From contig NZ_QBKZ01000001.1 of the NCBI RefSeq assembly GCF_003056725.1, positions 225,252 through 289,251 of the forward strand: 64,000 bases of DNA, read 5' to 3'. The stretch is from Mangrovicoccus ximenensis (lineage in GTDB: Bacteria; Pseudomonadota; Alphaproteobacteria; Rhodobacterales; Rhodobacteraceae). The position numbers were made by a program, and so were the translations under genes. This document shows positions 26,288 to 34,068 of this stretch, piece after piece; positions within the stretch are counted from its first letter, which is position 1, and each line of letters starts with the position of its first letter. The notes beneath the pieces were generated by a model that saw only the letters and a list, made by a program, of their open reading frames with translations, was not told where the DNA came from and ran no database searches.

Positions 26288-27250
26288 TCAGTCCAGGAAC
26301 TCGAGCGTGTAGGCGGAGGCGTAGTCGAACTCCGCCGGGAAGAGGCCGTATTCGACCAGCGCGTCGAAATGGGCCTTCCAGCGCGCATCGGTCATCGCGC
26401 CGATGCCATGGGCGGCGGTGTCCTCGTTCTCGACCAGGCCCAGATCCTTCATCACGCCGTAGGAATAGGCCATCAGCTCGTCGGAGTTCTCCGGGTTCTC
26501 GGCCTGCACCGCGGCGAAGCCCGCCTCGGGATCGGCCATGAACTCGGTCCAGCCCTTGACCGAGGCGGAGACTAGGCACTGCACCTGCTCGGGATGGCCG
26601 TCGATCAGCGCCTGCGGCACGACGACGACCGAGGTGTAGGGATCATAGCCGTGATCGGCGAGCAGGAAGAAGGACGGGTCGAAGCCGGCCTGCTCCTTGA
26701 TGCGGAAGGGTTCGTTGGTGACGATGCCCTGCTGGATCGAGTCCTTGTTCTGCATCCAGACCGCGATCTGGCCGTTATAGCTGCGCAGCTGGTCGTCGGT
26801 CAGGCCCCACTGGTCCTTCATGAACGGCCAGAAGGTCTGGCGGTTGCCCTGGCTCAGCATGATCGGCTTGCCGGCCATGTCGGCGGGTTCGGAGATCCCG
26901 GCTTCCTCGTGATAGAGCAGGATGGTCGGCAGCTTCTGGAAGCCGGCCATGACGGCCTTGGACGCGAAGCCCGCCTGGTTCATCCGCATCGCGCCGTCAT
27001 TCTGGCTGACGAGGATCGCCTCGACCGCGCCGGTGACCAGAAGCTGCGTGGTGTCGATGCCCGGCCCGCCCGAGCGGACGGTGACGTCGAGGCCGCACTC
27101 CTCGTAATAGCCCTCGGCGGCGGCCAGCCAGTAGCCGCCCTGTTCGGCCTGCGCCTTCCAGCTCATCTGGAAGGTCATCGGCACCAGGTCCTGGGCCATT
27201 GCGGTGCTGCCGGCCAGAGCGGCAAGCAGCGCGGCGGAAACGGTCTTCAT
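26288..27250 (-). CDS. NMT1/THI5-like ABC substrate-binding protein
   Basis: A 320-residue periplasmic binding protein with signal peptide (MKTVSAALLAALAGSTAMA). The N-lobe MSWKAQAEQGGYWLAAAEGYY and GGPGIDTTQLLVTGAVEAIL follow the NMT1/THI5 pattern used for pyrimidines, riboflavin, nitrate/sulfonates and aromatics. No permease or ATPase genes are adjacent, so it must work with components encoded elsewhere. Its place in the catabolic operon suggests it delivers that pathway's substrate. Confidence 0.85.
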   Translation of the reverse strand: MKTVSAALLAALAGSTAMAQDLVPMTFQMSWKAQAEQGGYWLAAAEGYYEECGLDVTVRSGGPGIDTTQLLVTGAVEAILVSQNDGAMRMNQAGFASKAVMAGFQKLPTILLYHEEAGISEPADMAGKPIMLSQGNRQTFWPFMKDQWGLTDDQLRSYNGQIAVWMQNKDSIQQGIVTNEPFRIKEQAGFDPSFFLLADHGYDPYTSVVVVPQALIDGHPEQVQCLVSASVKGWTEFMADPEAGFAAVQAENPENSDELMAYSYGVMKDLGLVENEDTAAHGIGAMTDARWKAHFDALVEYGLFPAEFDYASAYTLEFLD

Positions 27251-27301
27251 CATGAATGTCTCTCCTGTCGGTCGTTTGTCGCCCTTTGCGGGCCGTGTTG
27301 T

Positions 27302-28690
27302 TCAGCCGGGCTGGCGGTCGAGCCAGCCGTCTGTGTCGAGATGGCGGTCGATCACGGTGTCGGCGGAGCCCTCGGCCTCGAACCGGCCCGGGTTCAGCAG
27401 GCCCTTGGGATCGACCTCACGCTTGAAGGCGATCTCGGCCGGGCCGATGGTCTTCTTGCCGACGCCGCGCACGTTCGAGGCATGCGGGTTGGCGACCTTC
27501 AGCCCCATGGCGCGCATCGCGGTGACGACCGCGTTCACTGCCGTCTCGTCGGTGAAGGTGACGAAGGTCGAACCCGAGCCGACCAGCTCGCCGCCCCAGC
27601 GGCGGATCTCGATCCGCATCGGGCCCGAGGCCTTGATCGCGCCATGCACGTCGAGGATGCGGGCGGCGAGGTCGGGCGCCGAGAAGAAGCCCTCGATCTC
27701 GGTGATGTCGGGGCGGGTCTTCTGCGCCTGGAGCGTGGTGTGGCCGAAGGCGAATTCCCAGATCGGGCGTCCGTAGGGCGCCTGCCCCTCGGGCCCGCCC
27801 GCGACGATGGCGCCGCCTGCCTCCGCCACCATCTCGCGGAAGAGCGGCATCGAGGCGGCCTCGATCATCGCGATGACGATGGACTGGCCTTCCGGCACGA
27901 AGGGCGCGAAGGGCTTCAGCCACTCGCCGACCGGCCATTCATAGGCCGAGGCCAGCTTCTTCTCCAGCCCCGGCTCCTTGCCGATGGCGACGGCGAGGCG
28001 CACGGCTGACGGATAGTCGGGCAGGGCGACCAGGCATTCCTCCCAGTCGCGCAGCGGCGCCAGCGGCATCTCCACTTCGGTGACGATGCCGAGCGTGCCG
28101 TAGCTGTGCTGGACGATCCGGGTTTCCATGCCGGAAAGCTCGATCTCGCGCGGGGTTTCCTCGACCGTGACGACGCGGGCGGAACGGACATTGCCGTGAT
28201 CGCGCAGCACGCCGTAATTGATCGACCCGACGCCGCCGGTCCCGCCGGTGACGAATCCGCCGATGGTGGCCTGCTTCTTCGTCGTCGGGAAAAAGCGCAG
28301 CTCCTGCCCGCTGGCGGCGGCGGCGGCCTCCAGATCGGCGATGCGGGTGCCGGCATAGGCGCGGATGAAGCCGCTGCCGACTTCGATCACGCCCGAGAGC
28401 TTCGACAGGTCGAGCATCGCCCCGCCATGCAGCGGCACCGACTGGCCGTAATTCGCCGTGCCGGTGCCGCGCGGCGTCAGCGCGACGTCATGGGCATAGG
28501 CGGCGGCCGCGACGGCGCGGACCTCTTCGGCGGTTTTCGGCGTAACGACGGCCTCGGCGACGAGCCCGTCCAGCGTCTTGGTCAGCAGCGGCGAGATGAA
28601 GTGCCAGTCGCGGCTTTTCGCCTTGACCAGCTTCGGTTCGGTGGTGGCCTCGACCGGCCCCAGCGCGGCAAGGAAGGCGTCGAGGGCCAT
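27302..28690 (-). CDS. FAD-linked oxidoreductase (GlcD/VAO type), copy 2
   Basis: A 462-residue paralogue of the enzyme at 23964. Shared blocks are TANYGQSVPLHGGAMLDL, GTRIADLEAAA, ELRFFPTTKKQ, APYGRPIWEFAFGHTT, SNVRGVGKKTIGPAEIAFKR and VDPKGLLNPGRFE. FAD-domain glycines lie in GGTGGVGSINYGVLRDHGNV. Its ATG shares a base with the stop of the HpxZ-like gene upstream (TGATG). Two related oxidases in one operon suggest either two successive oxidations or a heteromeric enzyme. Confidence 0.85.
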   Translation of the reverse strand: MALDAFLAALGPVEATTEPKLVKAKSRDWHFISPLLTKTLDGLVAEAVVTPKTAEEVRAVAAAAYAHDVALTPRGTGTANYGQSVPLHGGAMLDLSKLSGVIEVGSGFIRAYAGTRIADLEAAAAASGQELRFFPTTKKQATIGGFVTGGTGGVGSINYGVLRDHGNVRSARVVTVEETPREIELSGMETRIVQHSYGTLGIVTEVEMPLAPLRDWEECLVALPDYPSAVRLAVAIGKEPGLEKKLASAYEWPVGEWLKPFAPFVPEGQSIVIAMIEAASMPLFREMVAEAGGAIVAGGPEGQAPYGRPIWEFAFGHTTLQAQKTRPDITEIEGFFSAPDLAARILDVHGAIKASGPMRIEIRRWGGELVGSGSTFVTFTDETAVNAVVTAMRAMGLKVANPHASNVRGVGKKTIGPAEIAFKREVDPKGLLNPGRFEAEGSADTVIDRHLDTDGWLDRQPG

Positions 28691-29079
28691 CAGTGGGTCT
28701 CCGCCATCAGCGAGACATGCGCGGCGACGACCTTCCAGCCCCCGGGCGTCTTCAGCCAGGTCTGGCTCTGCCGCCCGGTCTTCGTGCCGCCGACGCGGCG
28801 GAACTCCAGGTTGCAGGTGCCCATCGCCTCGCCATAGGTGACGATCTCGCGGCGGATCACCTCGCGCTGCGGGCTGCCGCCGGGCCGCGCCTTGCGGAAG
28901 TCGCGGATCTCGTCGATGCCGTAGAGATTCTCGCCCACGCCGTAGCGCAGCGTCAGCGGGCTTTCCCAGAAAAGCGCATCCATCGCCTCGAGATCGTTCG
29001 ACATCAGCGCCGCCTCGTAGGCGTCGCAGGCCGCGGTCAGTTCGGCCAGCGGGCCCGGCAGGTTCAGCGCGGGGATCAT
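28690..29079 (-). CDS. HpxZ/AtzH-like SnoaL-fold protein
   Basis: A 129-residue single-domain protein of the NTF2/SnoaL fold: LTAACDAYEAALMSNDLEAMDALFWE, LRYGVGENLYGIDEIRDFRKAR and the C-terminal QSQTWLKTPGGWKVVAAHVSL. It resembles HpxZ of oxalurate catabolism and AtzH of cyanuric-acid/biuret degradation. HpxZ and AtzH belong to pathways for N-containing ring products, which is the main hint to this operon's chemistry. It overlaps the cysteine hydrolase gene by ATGA and the following FAD gene by one base. Confidence 0.8.
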   Translation of the reverse strand: MIPALNLPGPLAELTAACDAYEAALMSNDLEAMDALFWESPLTLRYGVGENLYGIDEIRDFRKARPGGSPQREVIRREIVTYGEAMGTCNLEFRRVGGTKTGRQSQTWLKTPGGWKVVAAHVSLMAETH

Positions 29080-29870
29080 GCCTCGGCCTCCAGTTCCGCC
29101 TTCAGCCCGGCGCCGTCGCAGACGAAGCCGTAGCATTGGCGCACGTTGTAGAGCGTCGCCTCCATGCAGAACTCCGGCGAGGAGGTCGCCGAGCAGTCCT
29201 CCAGCAGCACCGCGTCGAAGCCCTTGGCGACCGCGTCGGTCAGGGTGTTGAGCACGCATTGGTCCGCGTTCACGCCGGCGAAGAGCACGGTGGTGACGTC
29301 GAGATTGCGCAGGATCGTTTCCAGTTCGGTGTCCTGGAAGCCGGTCATGCGGTATTTCGAGACCGAGATGTCGCCCGGCTCGGGCGCCAGCTCGTCGACC
29401 ACCGCGGCGGCCCAGCTGCCTTCCTCGAGCACATGCGCGCCATTGCCGGGAAGCGGCTTGCCGATGCCGGTCGAGCGCCCGTCCGGATCGTAGACATGCA
29501 GCACCGAGGGCGGCAGGTTGGCGCGGTCGGGACGGTTGCCCCAGTTCAGCCAGATCACCGGCAGGTCATGGGCGCGCAGGGTCGGCAGCAGCGCCCGCAG
29601 CGGCGCGATCGGCGCGCGGCAGGGGGTGACGTCGACGCCGATCGAGGCCAGCCAGCCGTCGGGGTGGCAGAAGTCGTTCTGCATGTCGACGACGATGATC
29701 GCGGTGCGGCGCGCGTCGATCACGACCTTGCGGCCGCGGTCCGACAGGGTCACCGGACGGGCGCGGTCGCGGGCCCGCACGAGGCTGACCTCGGCGGCGC
29801 TGACCGACCAGGCATTGCGCGGATAGGCGCCGAGCGGGAGCAGGTCGCGGTCCGTCATGCCGTCCATCAC
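29076..29870 (-). CDS. cysteine hydrolase (isochorismatase-like amidohydrolase)
   Basis: A 264-residue enzyme with the family catalytic triad visible: D62 in VVDMQNDF, K172 in SKYRMTGF and C205 in GVNADQCVL. Closest in type to biuret hydrolase, N-carbamoylsarcosine amidase and ureidoacrylate (RutB-like) amidohydrolases, which release ammonia or carbamate. An N-terminal ~45-residue extension (LGAYPRNAWSVSAAEVSL) is also seen in biuret-hydrolase-like members. Start at 29870 overlaps the cupin stop (GTGATGG). A linear amide produced by ring opening is a plausible substrate. Confidence 0.85.
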   Translation of the reverse strand: MMDGMTDRDLLPLGAYPRNAWSVSAAEVSLVRARDRARPVTLSDRGRKVVIDARRTAIIVVDMQNDFCHPDGWLASIGVDVTPCRAPIAPLRALLPTLRAHDLPVIWLNWGNRPDRANLPPSVLHVYDPDGRSTGIGKPLPGNGAHVLEEGSWAAAVVDELAPEPGDISVSKYRMTGFQDTELETILRNLDVTTVLFAGVNADQCVLNTLTDAVAKGFDAVLLEDCSATSSPEFCMEATLYNVRQCYGFVCDGAGLKAELEAEA

Positions 29871-30298
29871 GCGGCCTGCCCGGCCAGGATGGCGAGGTCC
29901 TCCTCGTCGAGCGCGACCCGCTCGCCCGAGCGGATCAGCTGCGAGAAGTCCTGGTTCGGCACCATCACCGTCAGGGTGTAGAGCTTGGTCTTGCCGGTGT
30001 TCTTCACGACATGGACGGAGCCCGGCTCGAGGAGCAGCGCGTCGCCCTTCGAGATCGGCAGCTCGTCGCCATCCGAGGAGGCAATGCCCTCGCCATGCAG
30101 CACATAGAAGAATTCATGCGCGTCGGAATGGCTGTTCGGCGGGGTGGCGCCGTCGACATTGAAGATCTCGATCACGAAGATGGCGTCGGTCGCGGAATTC
30201 GCCGGGTCGAAGAGGATCGCGAAATAATTGGTGTCCGTCGGAGCGATCCGGAACACCTCGGCCTTTCGAAGTTGCTCATAGGTAAAGGATTTCTGCAT
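29867..30298 (-). CDS. small cupin-domain protein
   Basis: A 143-residue single cupin. Metal-binding motifs are NSHSDAHEFFYVLHGEG and GDALLLEPGSVHVV. First gene of the catabolic operon, reading away from the LysR gene. Small cupins of this type act as dioxygenases, isomerases or sensors in degradation pathways; sequence alone does not decide. ATG 30298 gives the natural N-terminus (MQKSFTYEQLRKAEVF). Confidence 0.8.
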   Translation of the reverse strand: MQKSFTYEQLRKAEVFRIAPTDTNYFAILFDPANSATDAIFVIEIFNVDGATPPNSHSDAHEFFYVLHGEGIASSDGDELPISKGDALLLEPGSVHVVKNTGKTKLYTLTVMVPNQDFSQLIRSGERVALDEEDLAILAGQAA

Positions 30299-30427
30299 CC
30301 GTTCTGCTCCGTTGGTCGTCTGCTGCGCGGTCGGCCGCGCTTCTTGTTTTCCAAGGAAGACGATTGACGGGTGAGTTAAAAGCATCAATTTTGCATTGGA
30401 ACGTTCCAATTACGGCAATACCCTCCC
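30299..30427. promoter_or_regulatory. divergent promoter with perfect 16-bp operator (30395-30410)
   Basis: ATTGGAACGTTCCAAT is a perfect palindrome ~15 bp before the LysR start and ~97 bp before the cupin start. AT-rich DNA surrounds it (TTGACGGGTGAGTTAAAAG). The symmetry with central CG is more typical of LacI-family operators, but the position fits a site bound by the divergent LysR-type regulator or by a second regulator. Confidence 0.55.
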
Positions 30428-31321
30428 ATGCATGCACGCATCCTGCGTTATCTCGACGAGGTGGTCCGCTCGGGCTCGATCCGGGCCGCCTCGGAAAAGC
30501 TCCACGTCGCGCCCTCGGCCATCAGCCGCCAGATCAAGACCCTCGAGGAACAGGTCGGCGCACCGATTTTCCATAGGGGTGCCAGGGACATGACCCTCAC
30601 GGCGGCGGGCGAGCTGCTGATGGTGCATGTCCGCGAAACCCTGCGCGAAGAGAGCCGCACCCTGGCCCAGATCGAGGACCTGAAGGGGCTGCGCCGGGGC
30701 GAGGTGTCGCTGGCGATCATGAGCGGCCTGGCCGGAAACGTGATCCCGCGCAGCCTTGCCGCGTTCCGGAAGGCGAATCCGCGGGTCTCGATGAAGGTTC
30801 AGCTTCTGCCTACCGGAGAGGCGATCATGGAGGCCGTTGCCTCAGGAGACGCCGATTTCGGAATTGGCTTCGATTTTCCAGAACGCTTCGGGCTGAGAAT
30901 CCATGTCACCTCGCTGGCGCAGCTCGGCGCGGTGATGGCGGCGGGCCACCCGCTGGCGGCGCGTTCCAGCCTGCGCCTGAGCGACTGCATCGCGTATCCG
31001 CTGATCCTTGCCGACGCGTCGATGGTGATCCGCCCCTATCTCGACCGGGCGCTGGCGCCGCTGCGCGGCAGCCCGGAAATCCTGGCGGAAACCAATTCGA
31101 TAGAGGTGATGCGGGTGATGGCGGCGGGCAGCGACGGGATCAGCTTTCTGACCCGGTTCGACATCGAGCGCGAGGCGGCGGCGGGCACGCTGGTGCTGGT
31201 GCCGATCCAGGAATTCGCCGACCGCACCCAGAAGCTGATGGTCGTCGGCTCCGAGCGCTATGCCAATGCGATGGCCAATGTCTATCTCGAGACCCTGAAG
31301 CCGATGCTGGCGGGGAAGTAG
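30428..31321 (+). CDS. LysR family transcriptional regulator
   Basis: A 297-residue LysR-type regulator. The N-terminal winged helix-turn-helix contains SGSIRAASEKLHVAPSAISRQI, followed by the linker helix and a substrate-binding domain (LPTGEAIMEAVASGDADFGIGFD, FLTRFDIEREAAAGTLVLVPI). It is transcribed away from the cupin-led operon, the classical arrangement for a LysR activator and its target. The inducer is presumably the operon substrate or an intermediate. Confidence 0.9.
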   Translation: MHARILRYLDEVVRSGSIRAASEKLHVAPSAISRQIKTLEEQVGAPIFHRGARDMTLTAAGELLMVHVRETLREESRTLAQIEDLKGLRRGEVSLAIMSGLAGNVIPRSLAAFRKANPRVSMKVQLLPTGEAIMEAVASGDADFGIGFDFPERFGLRIHVTSLAQLGAVMAAGHPLAARSSLRLSDCIAYPLILADASMVIRPYLDRALAPLRGSPEILAETNSIEVMRVMAAGSDGISFLTRFDIEREAAAGTLVLVPIQEFADRTQKLMVVGSERYANAMANVYLETLKPMLAGK

Positions 31322-31339
31322 CCGGATCGCATTTGGCAG

Positions 31340-31367
31340 TGTACATGTGATGGCGACATGTATACAT
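31340..31367. promoter_or_regulatory. GntR-type operator-like inverted repeat
   Basis: TGTACATGT and ACATGTATACA face each other across 7 bp, and ATGTATACAT (31358-31367) is itself a perfect palindrome. TGTATACA cores are typical of FadR/VanR-subfamily GntR sites. The next gene begins as a GntR regulator, so autoregulation of the original gene is likely. Confidence 0.5.
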
Positions 31368-31393
31368 ATTGCGCGGCAAACGGGAGCGCCGCC

Positions 31394-31544
31394 ATGTCCG
31401 AAGGGTCCGCCGCAAAGATCCATGCCGCGCTGATCGCGCGGATCGCCGGGGGCGCCCTGCCGCCCGGCACGCCTCTGGCCGAGACCGCGCTGGCGGAGGA
31501 ATTCGGCGTGTCGCGCACGCCGGTGCGCGAGGCGCTGCAGCACC
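31394..31544 (+). pseudogene. GntR family regulator, N-terminal fragment
   Basis: From ATG 31394 about 50 residues form the start of a FadR-type helix-turn-helix: KIHAALIARIAGGALPPGTPL, AETALAEEFGVSRTPVREALQ. The sequence leaves the family exactly after REALQ and passes, out of frame, into a DNA methyltransferase C-terminus. The ligand-binding domain is missing. Non-functional. Confidence 0.8.
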
Positions 31545-31739
31545 GGCTTCAACGGCATGCCGCGGCTGACCGTGCCGATGGTGGCGCGCGTCCAGGGCTT
31601 CCCCGACGACTGGACCTTCGTCGGCCGCAAGACCCCCGCCTACCGCCAGGTCGGCAATGCCTTTCCGCCGCCGGTCTCGGCCGCGGTGGGCCGCCGCATC
31701 GCCGAGGCGCTGATCCGCACCAGCATCCTGATCGCCTGA
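31545..31739 (+). pseudogene. DNA cytosine-5 methyltransferase, C-terminal fragment
   Basis: A plus-strand frame gives STGFNGMPRLTVPMVARVQG, then FPDDWTFVGRKTPAYRQVGNAFPPPV and a final helix, the conserved C-terminal motifs IX-X of 5-methylcytosine methyltransferases (RVQGFP, YRQVGNA.PP). Motifs I-VIII, including SAM binding and the catalytic PC, are absent. Its stop is 1 bp before the NgoMIV-type endonuclease start, so it was the cognate methyltransferase in a methylase-endonuclease operon. Confidence 0.85.
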
Positions 31740-31740
31740 C

Positions 31741-32580
31741 ATGGCCGTCCTGGCCCAGGCGCGCACCGCGTTCCACGCGGCGCTTCTTGCCGGTCCGCTG
31801 ACCGTGTCGGAGCGCGGCATTCCCTCGAATGCCGACAGCTCCTCGGCGCCGAGCAAGCGGATCGCCCAGGGCATCCTGGAGCGGCTGGGCCCGTCGCGCA
31901 CCGCGGTGAAGCTGCCCGGCCAGACCGCGGGGGCGAATTTCGAGACGCTCTGCGCCGCCTTCCTCGACGACATCCTGCCGCGCCTCTCGCATCTGCGCCC
32001 CGGCCGCTTCGAGATCGCCAAGGGCGGCGCCATCGCGCGCTTCGAGCAATACGCCCATCTCGACGAACTGGAGGCGATCGCCCGCTCGAACCGCGACATC
32101 GCCACGGCGCTCGGCTCGGACTACCTGATCAAGCCCGACATCGTCATCGCCCGGCGTCCAGAATCCGACCGGGTGATCAATGCCGAAGAGGAGCTGGTCG
32201 ACCAGAGCGTCGCCCGCTACGCCTCGATCCGGGCCTGGGCACAGCCTTTGGACCTGCTCCATGCCTCGATCAGCTGCAAATGGACGCTGCGCTCGGACCG
32301 GGCGCAGAACGCGCGCTCCGAGGGACTGAACCTGGTGAGGAACCGCAAGGGCCGCCTGCCGCATATCGCGGTCGTCACCGGAGAGCCGCTGCCCTCGCGC
32401 ATCGCGTCGCTGGCGCTCGGCACAGGCGATATCGACTGCGTCTACCATTTCGCCCTGCCGGAGCTGCGCGCCACGCTCGAGGACACCCATGACGAGGGCT
32501 ATCTCGACACGCTCGACATGATGGTCGAGGGCAAGCGTCTGAAGGACATCTCCGACCTGCCGCTCGATCTGGTGGCCTGA
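31741..32580 (+). CDS. type II restriction endonuclease, NgoMIV family
   Basis: A 279-residue protein strongly like NgoMIV, which recognises GCCGGC. Diagnostic stretches are SNADSS, GQTAGANFETL, LSHLRPGRF, YLIKPDIVI, LHASISCKWTLRSDRAQNAR and IDCVYHFALPEL. Equivalents of the NgoMIV active-site residues appear to be E68, D133, S178 and K180. Full length for the family and no lesion seen. Its methyltransferase partner directly upstream is reduced to ~65 residues, so expression should be toxic unless GCCGGC is methylated by another enzyme. GCCGGC sites occur in this window (for example 1327-1332). Confidence 0.9.
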   Translation: MAVLAQARTAFHAALLAGPLTVSERGIPSNADSSSAPSKRIAQGILERLGPSRTAVKLPGQTAGANFETLCAAFLDDILPRLSHLRPGRFEIAKGGAIARFEQYAHLDELEAIARSNRDIATALGSDYLIKPDIVIARRPESDRVINAEEELVDQSVARYASIRAWAQPLDLLHASISCKWTLRSDRAQNARSEGLNLVRNRKGRLPHIAVVTGEPLPSRIASLALGTGDIDCVYHFALPELRATLEDTHDEGYLDTLDMMVEGKRLKDISDLPLDLVA

Positions 32581-32585
32581 GCCGC

Positions 32586-33062
32586 TCAGGCGGTCTCCAG
32601 CCGGAACTTCAGGAAGCGCGCGCCGCCATTCTCCGCCTCGCCGAGCGGCCGGGCACCGAGCCTGCGCAGCGCACCCAGGTGCCGGCGCGAGGGCGGCAGA
32701 AGGAAGGTGACGAAGGGAATGCGCGGATCGGCGGCGGCGAAGGCCAGCGCCCTGCGCGTGATCGGCAGGCCGAGCCCGAATTGCGCGGGACGCAGCACCA
32801 GGCCGAAATCCCACTCGCTGCCCTCCTTCTGGAAGCCGCCCCAGCCGGCATAGCGGCCATCGGCGACGAAGGCCCAGTGCCCCAGTCCGTCGCGCTGCCA
32901 GCACGCCTCCTTGGCGGCGACGAAGCGCATCGCCGCCGCCGCGTCCCAGGCCCCGGTCCCGGCCAGCAGCGGCATGTGCTCGGCCAGCCGCGGATCGGAC
33001 ATATGGGCGGCGATCTCGGCAGGCGCGATCTCGGGCAATCTGGCAAAGGCGATTTCGGGCAT
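32586..33062 (-). CDS. GNAT family acetyltransferase (RimJ-like)
   Basis: A 158-residue protein with the fold of RimJ/RimL-type acetyltransferases: HMPLLAGTGAWDAAAAMRFV, HWAFVADGRYAGWGGFQKE, GLVLRPAQFGLGLPITRRAL (acetyl-CoA binding region, somewhat degenerate) and HLGALRRLGARPLG. GGAGG precedes the ATG at 33062. Convergent with the restriction gene, stops 5 bp apart. Substrate unknown. Confidence 0.7.
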   Translation of the reverse strand: MPEIAFARLPEIAPAEIAAHMSDPRLAEHMPLLAGTGAWDAAAAMRFVAAKEACWQRDGLGHWAFVADGRYAGWGGFQKEGSEWDFGLVLRPAQFGLGLPITRRALAFAAADPRIPFVTFLLPPSRRHLGALRRLGARPLGEAENGGARFLKFRLETA

Positions 33063-33192
33063 GCGGAGAACCTCCCGTTCCGGCAGCCCGCCCCGGATGC
33101 CGCCGCAAGGCGCGCCTGACCAGCCGGAACGCGCCGTGCGACGTCAATCTCACCGCGACGTGATCCGCCCGGAGCCGGACGGGCCGATTGTG

Positions 33193-33595
33193 TCAGACCG
33201 CAGCCGACGCCGCATCCCGCGCGGCGAAGACCTCCCGGCGGCGAAGCGCCCGTTCAACGCTGCCGGAAACCCGGCATGGACCGCCATCTGCATCGGGATC
33301 CCGGTAATCTCCCCGGGGGTCAGCCCGCCATTCAGCCCGGCCTCGACATGCACCTTCCACTGCGGCTGCGCCGTCCCCATCGCGGCCAGCGCGGCAATGG
33401 GGGTGATCTCCCGGCGGCGCAGCGGCCGGCCCGGGCGGGACTGGATGTCGCCGAAGGGAAACTCGAAGAGAGAGAGCCGGCGAAATCCGGCGCGATACCC
33501 TCGAGTGCCGCGATCACCTTCTCCCCGGCTGCGCCGTTGATCGCGTCAGGCGCGCGGCCGCCGCGCTCCAGCCGGGTTTCCGTTTGCATGGCCAT
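33193..33595 (-). pseudogene. carboxymuconolactone decarboxylase family protein, frameshifted
   Basis: Three minus frames must be joined. MQTETRLERGGRAPDAINGA and KVIAALEGIAPDFA come from one. MGTAQPQWKVHVEAGLNGGL and GEITGIPMQMAVHAGFPAALNG come from a second. REVFAARDAASAAV with stop at 33193 comes from a third. Together they rebuild a complete CMD-family protein (AhpD-like fold), with the usual 'TPEEITE..MQMAVYAGFPAA' motif mutated. At least two frameshifts inactivate it. Confidence 0.75.
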
Positions 33596-33937
33596 GGTTC
33601 TGCGTCCCTTGCTCCGTTGCGGCATAGCTGCCGATCTTGGCGTCGAGGACGACAAGGCTGGCCCGAGGATCGGCCAGATGCGCACGCCCCCTGCCGCAGT
33701 ACCGCTCCGGGAGCGCGCGCTGCTCGGTACCGGCATGGTCCCCCTCGGCGCGGAGCCGCGCATGGCGCAGCATTTCGCGGATCGGCATGCCGGTGATCTT
33801 CAGCCGGTCGAGGCAGGCGATCCAGACGAGGATCGTCTCATCGCAGTCGCGCCAGCTGCCCGCATCGCGATCCGCTCGCAATGGCGGATGGCATGGGCCG
33901 ACAGGCCGGTGCGCTCCGCACGCTCGCCGATCTTCAT
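33546..33937 (-). pseudogene. MerR family regulator, internally deleted
   Basis: ATG 33937 starts MKIGERAERTGLSAHAIRH, a MerR helix-turn-helix. After CERI about 15 nt (normally GLL.P) are missing and the frame changes to DRDAGSWRDCDETILVWIAC, LDRLKITGMPIREMLRHARL and ASLVVLDAKI, the rest of a MerR protein. Its 3' end runs into the start of the carboxymuconolactone decarboxylase pseudogene, so the pair was a regulator-enzyme operon. Confidence 0.8.
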
Positions 33938-34023
33938 CTTGCCCTGCTTGCCATCGAGACGCCGCCGGCCCTGGGGAGGCGAGCGCGCTCCAAATCAAGG
34001 GCCGCCGACGGGACGCGGACATG

Positions 34024-34047
34024 AAAAAGGCCCCCGAGGGGGCCTTT
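34024..34047 (-). terminator. terminator of aspS
   Basis: GGCCCCC / GGGGGCC stem flanked by AAAAA on the plus strand, i.e. a U-run on the minus-strand transcript, 22 bp after the aspS stop. Confidence 0.85.
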
Positions 34048-34068
34048 GACGCGCGGTGCCGTGCGGGA

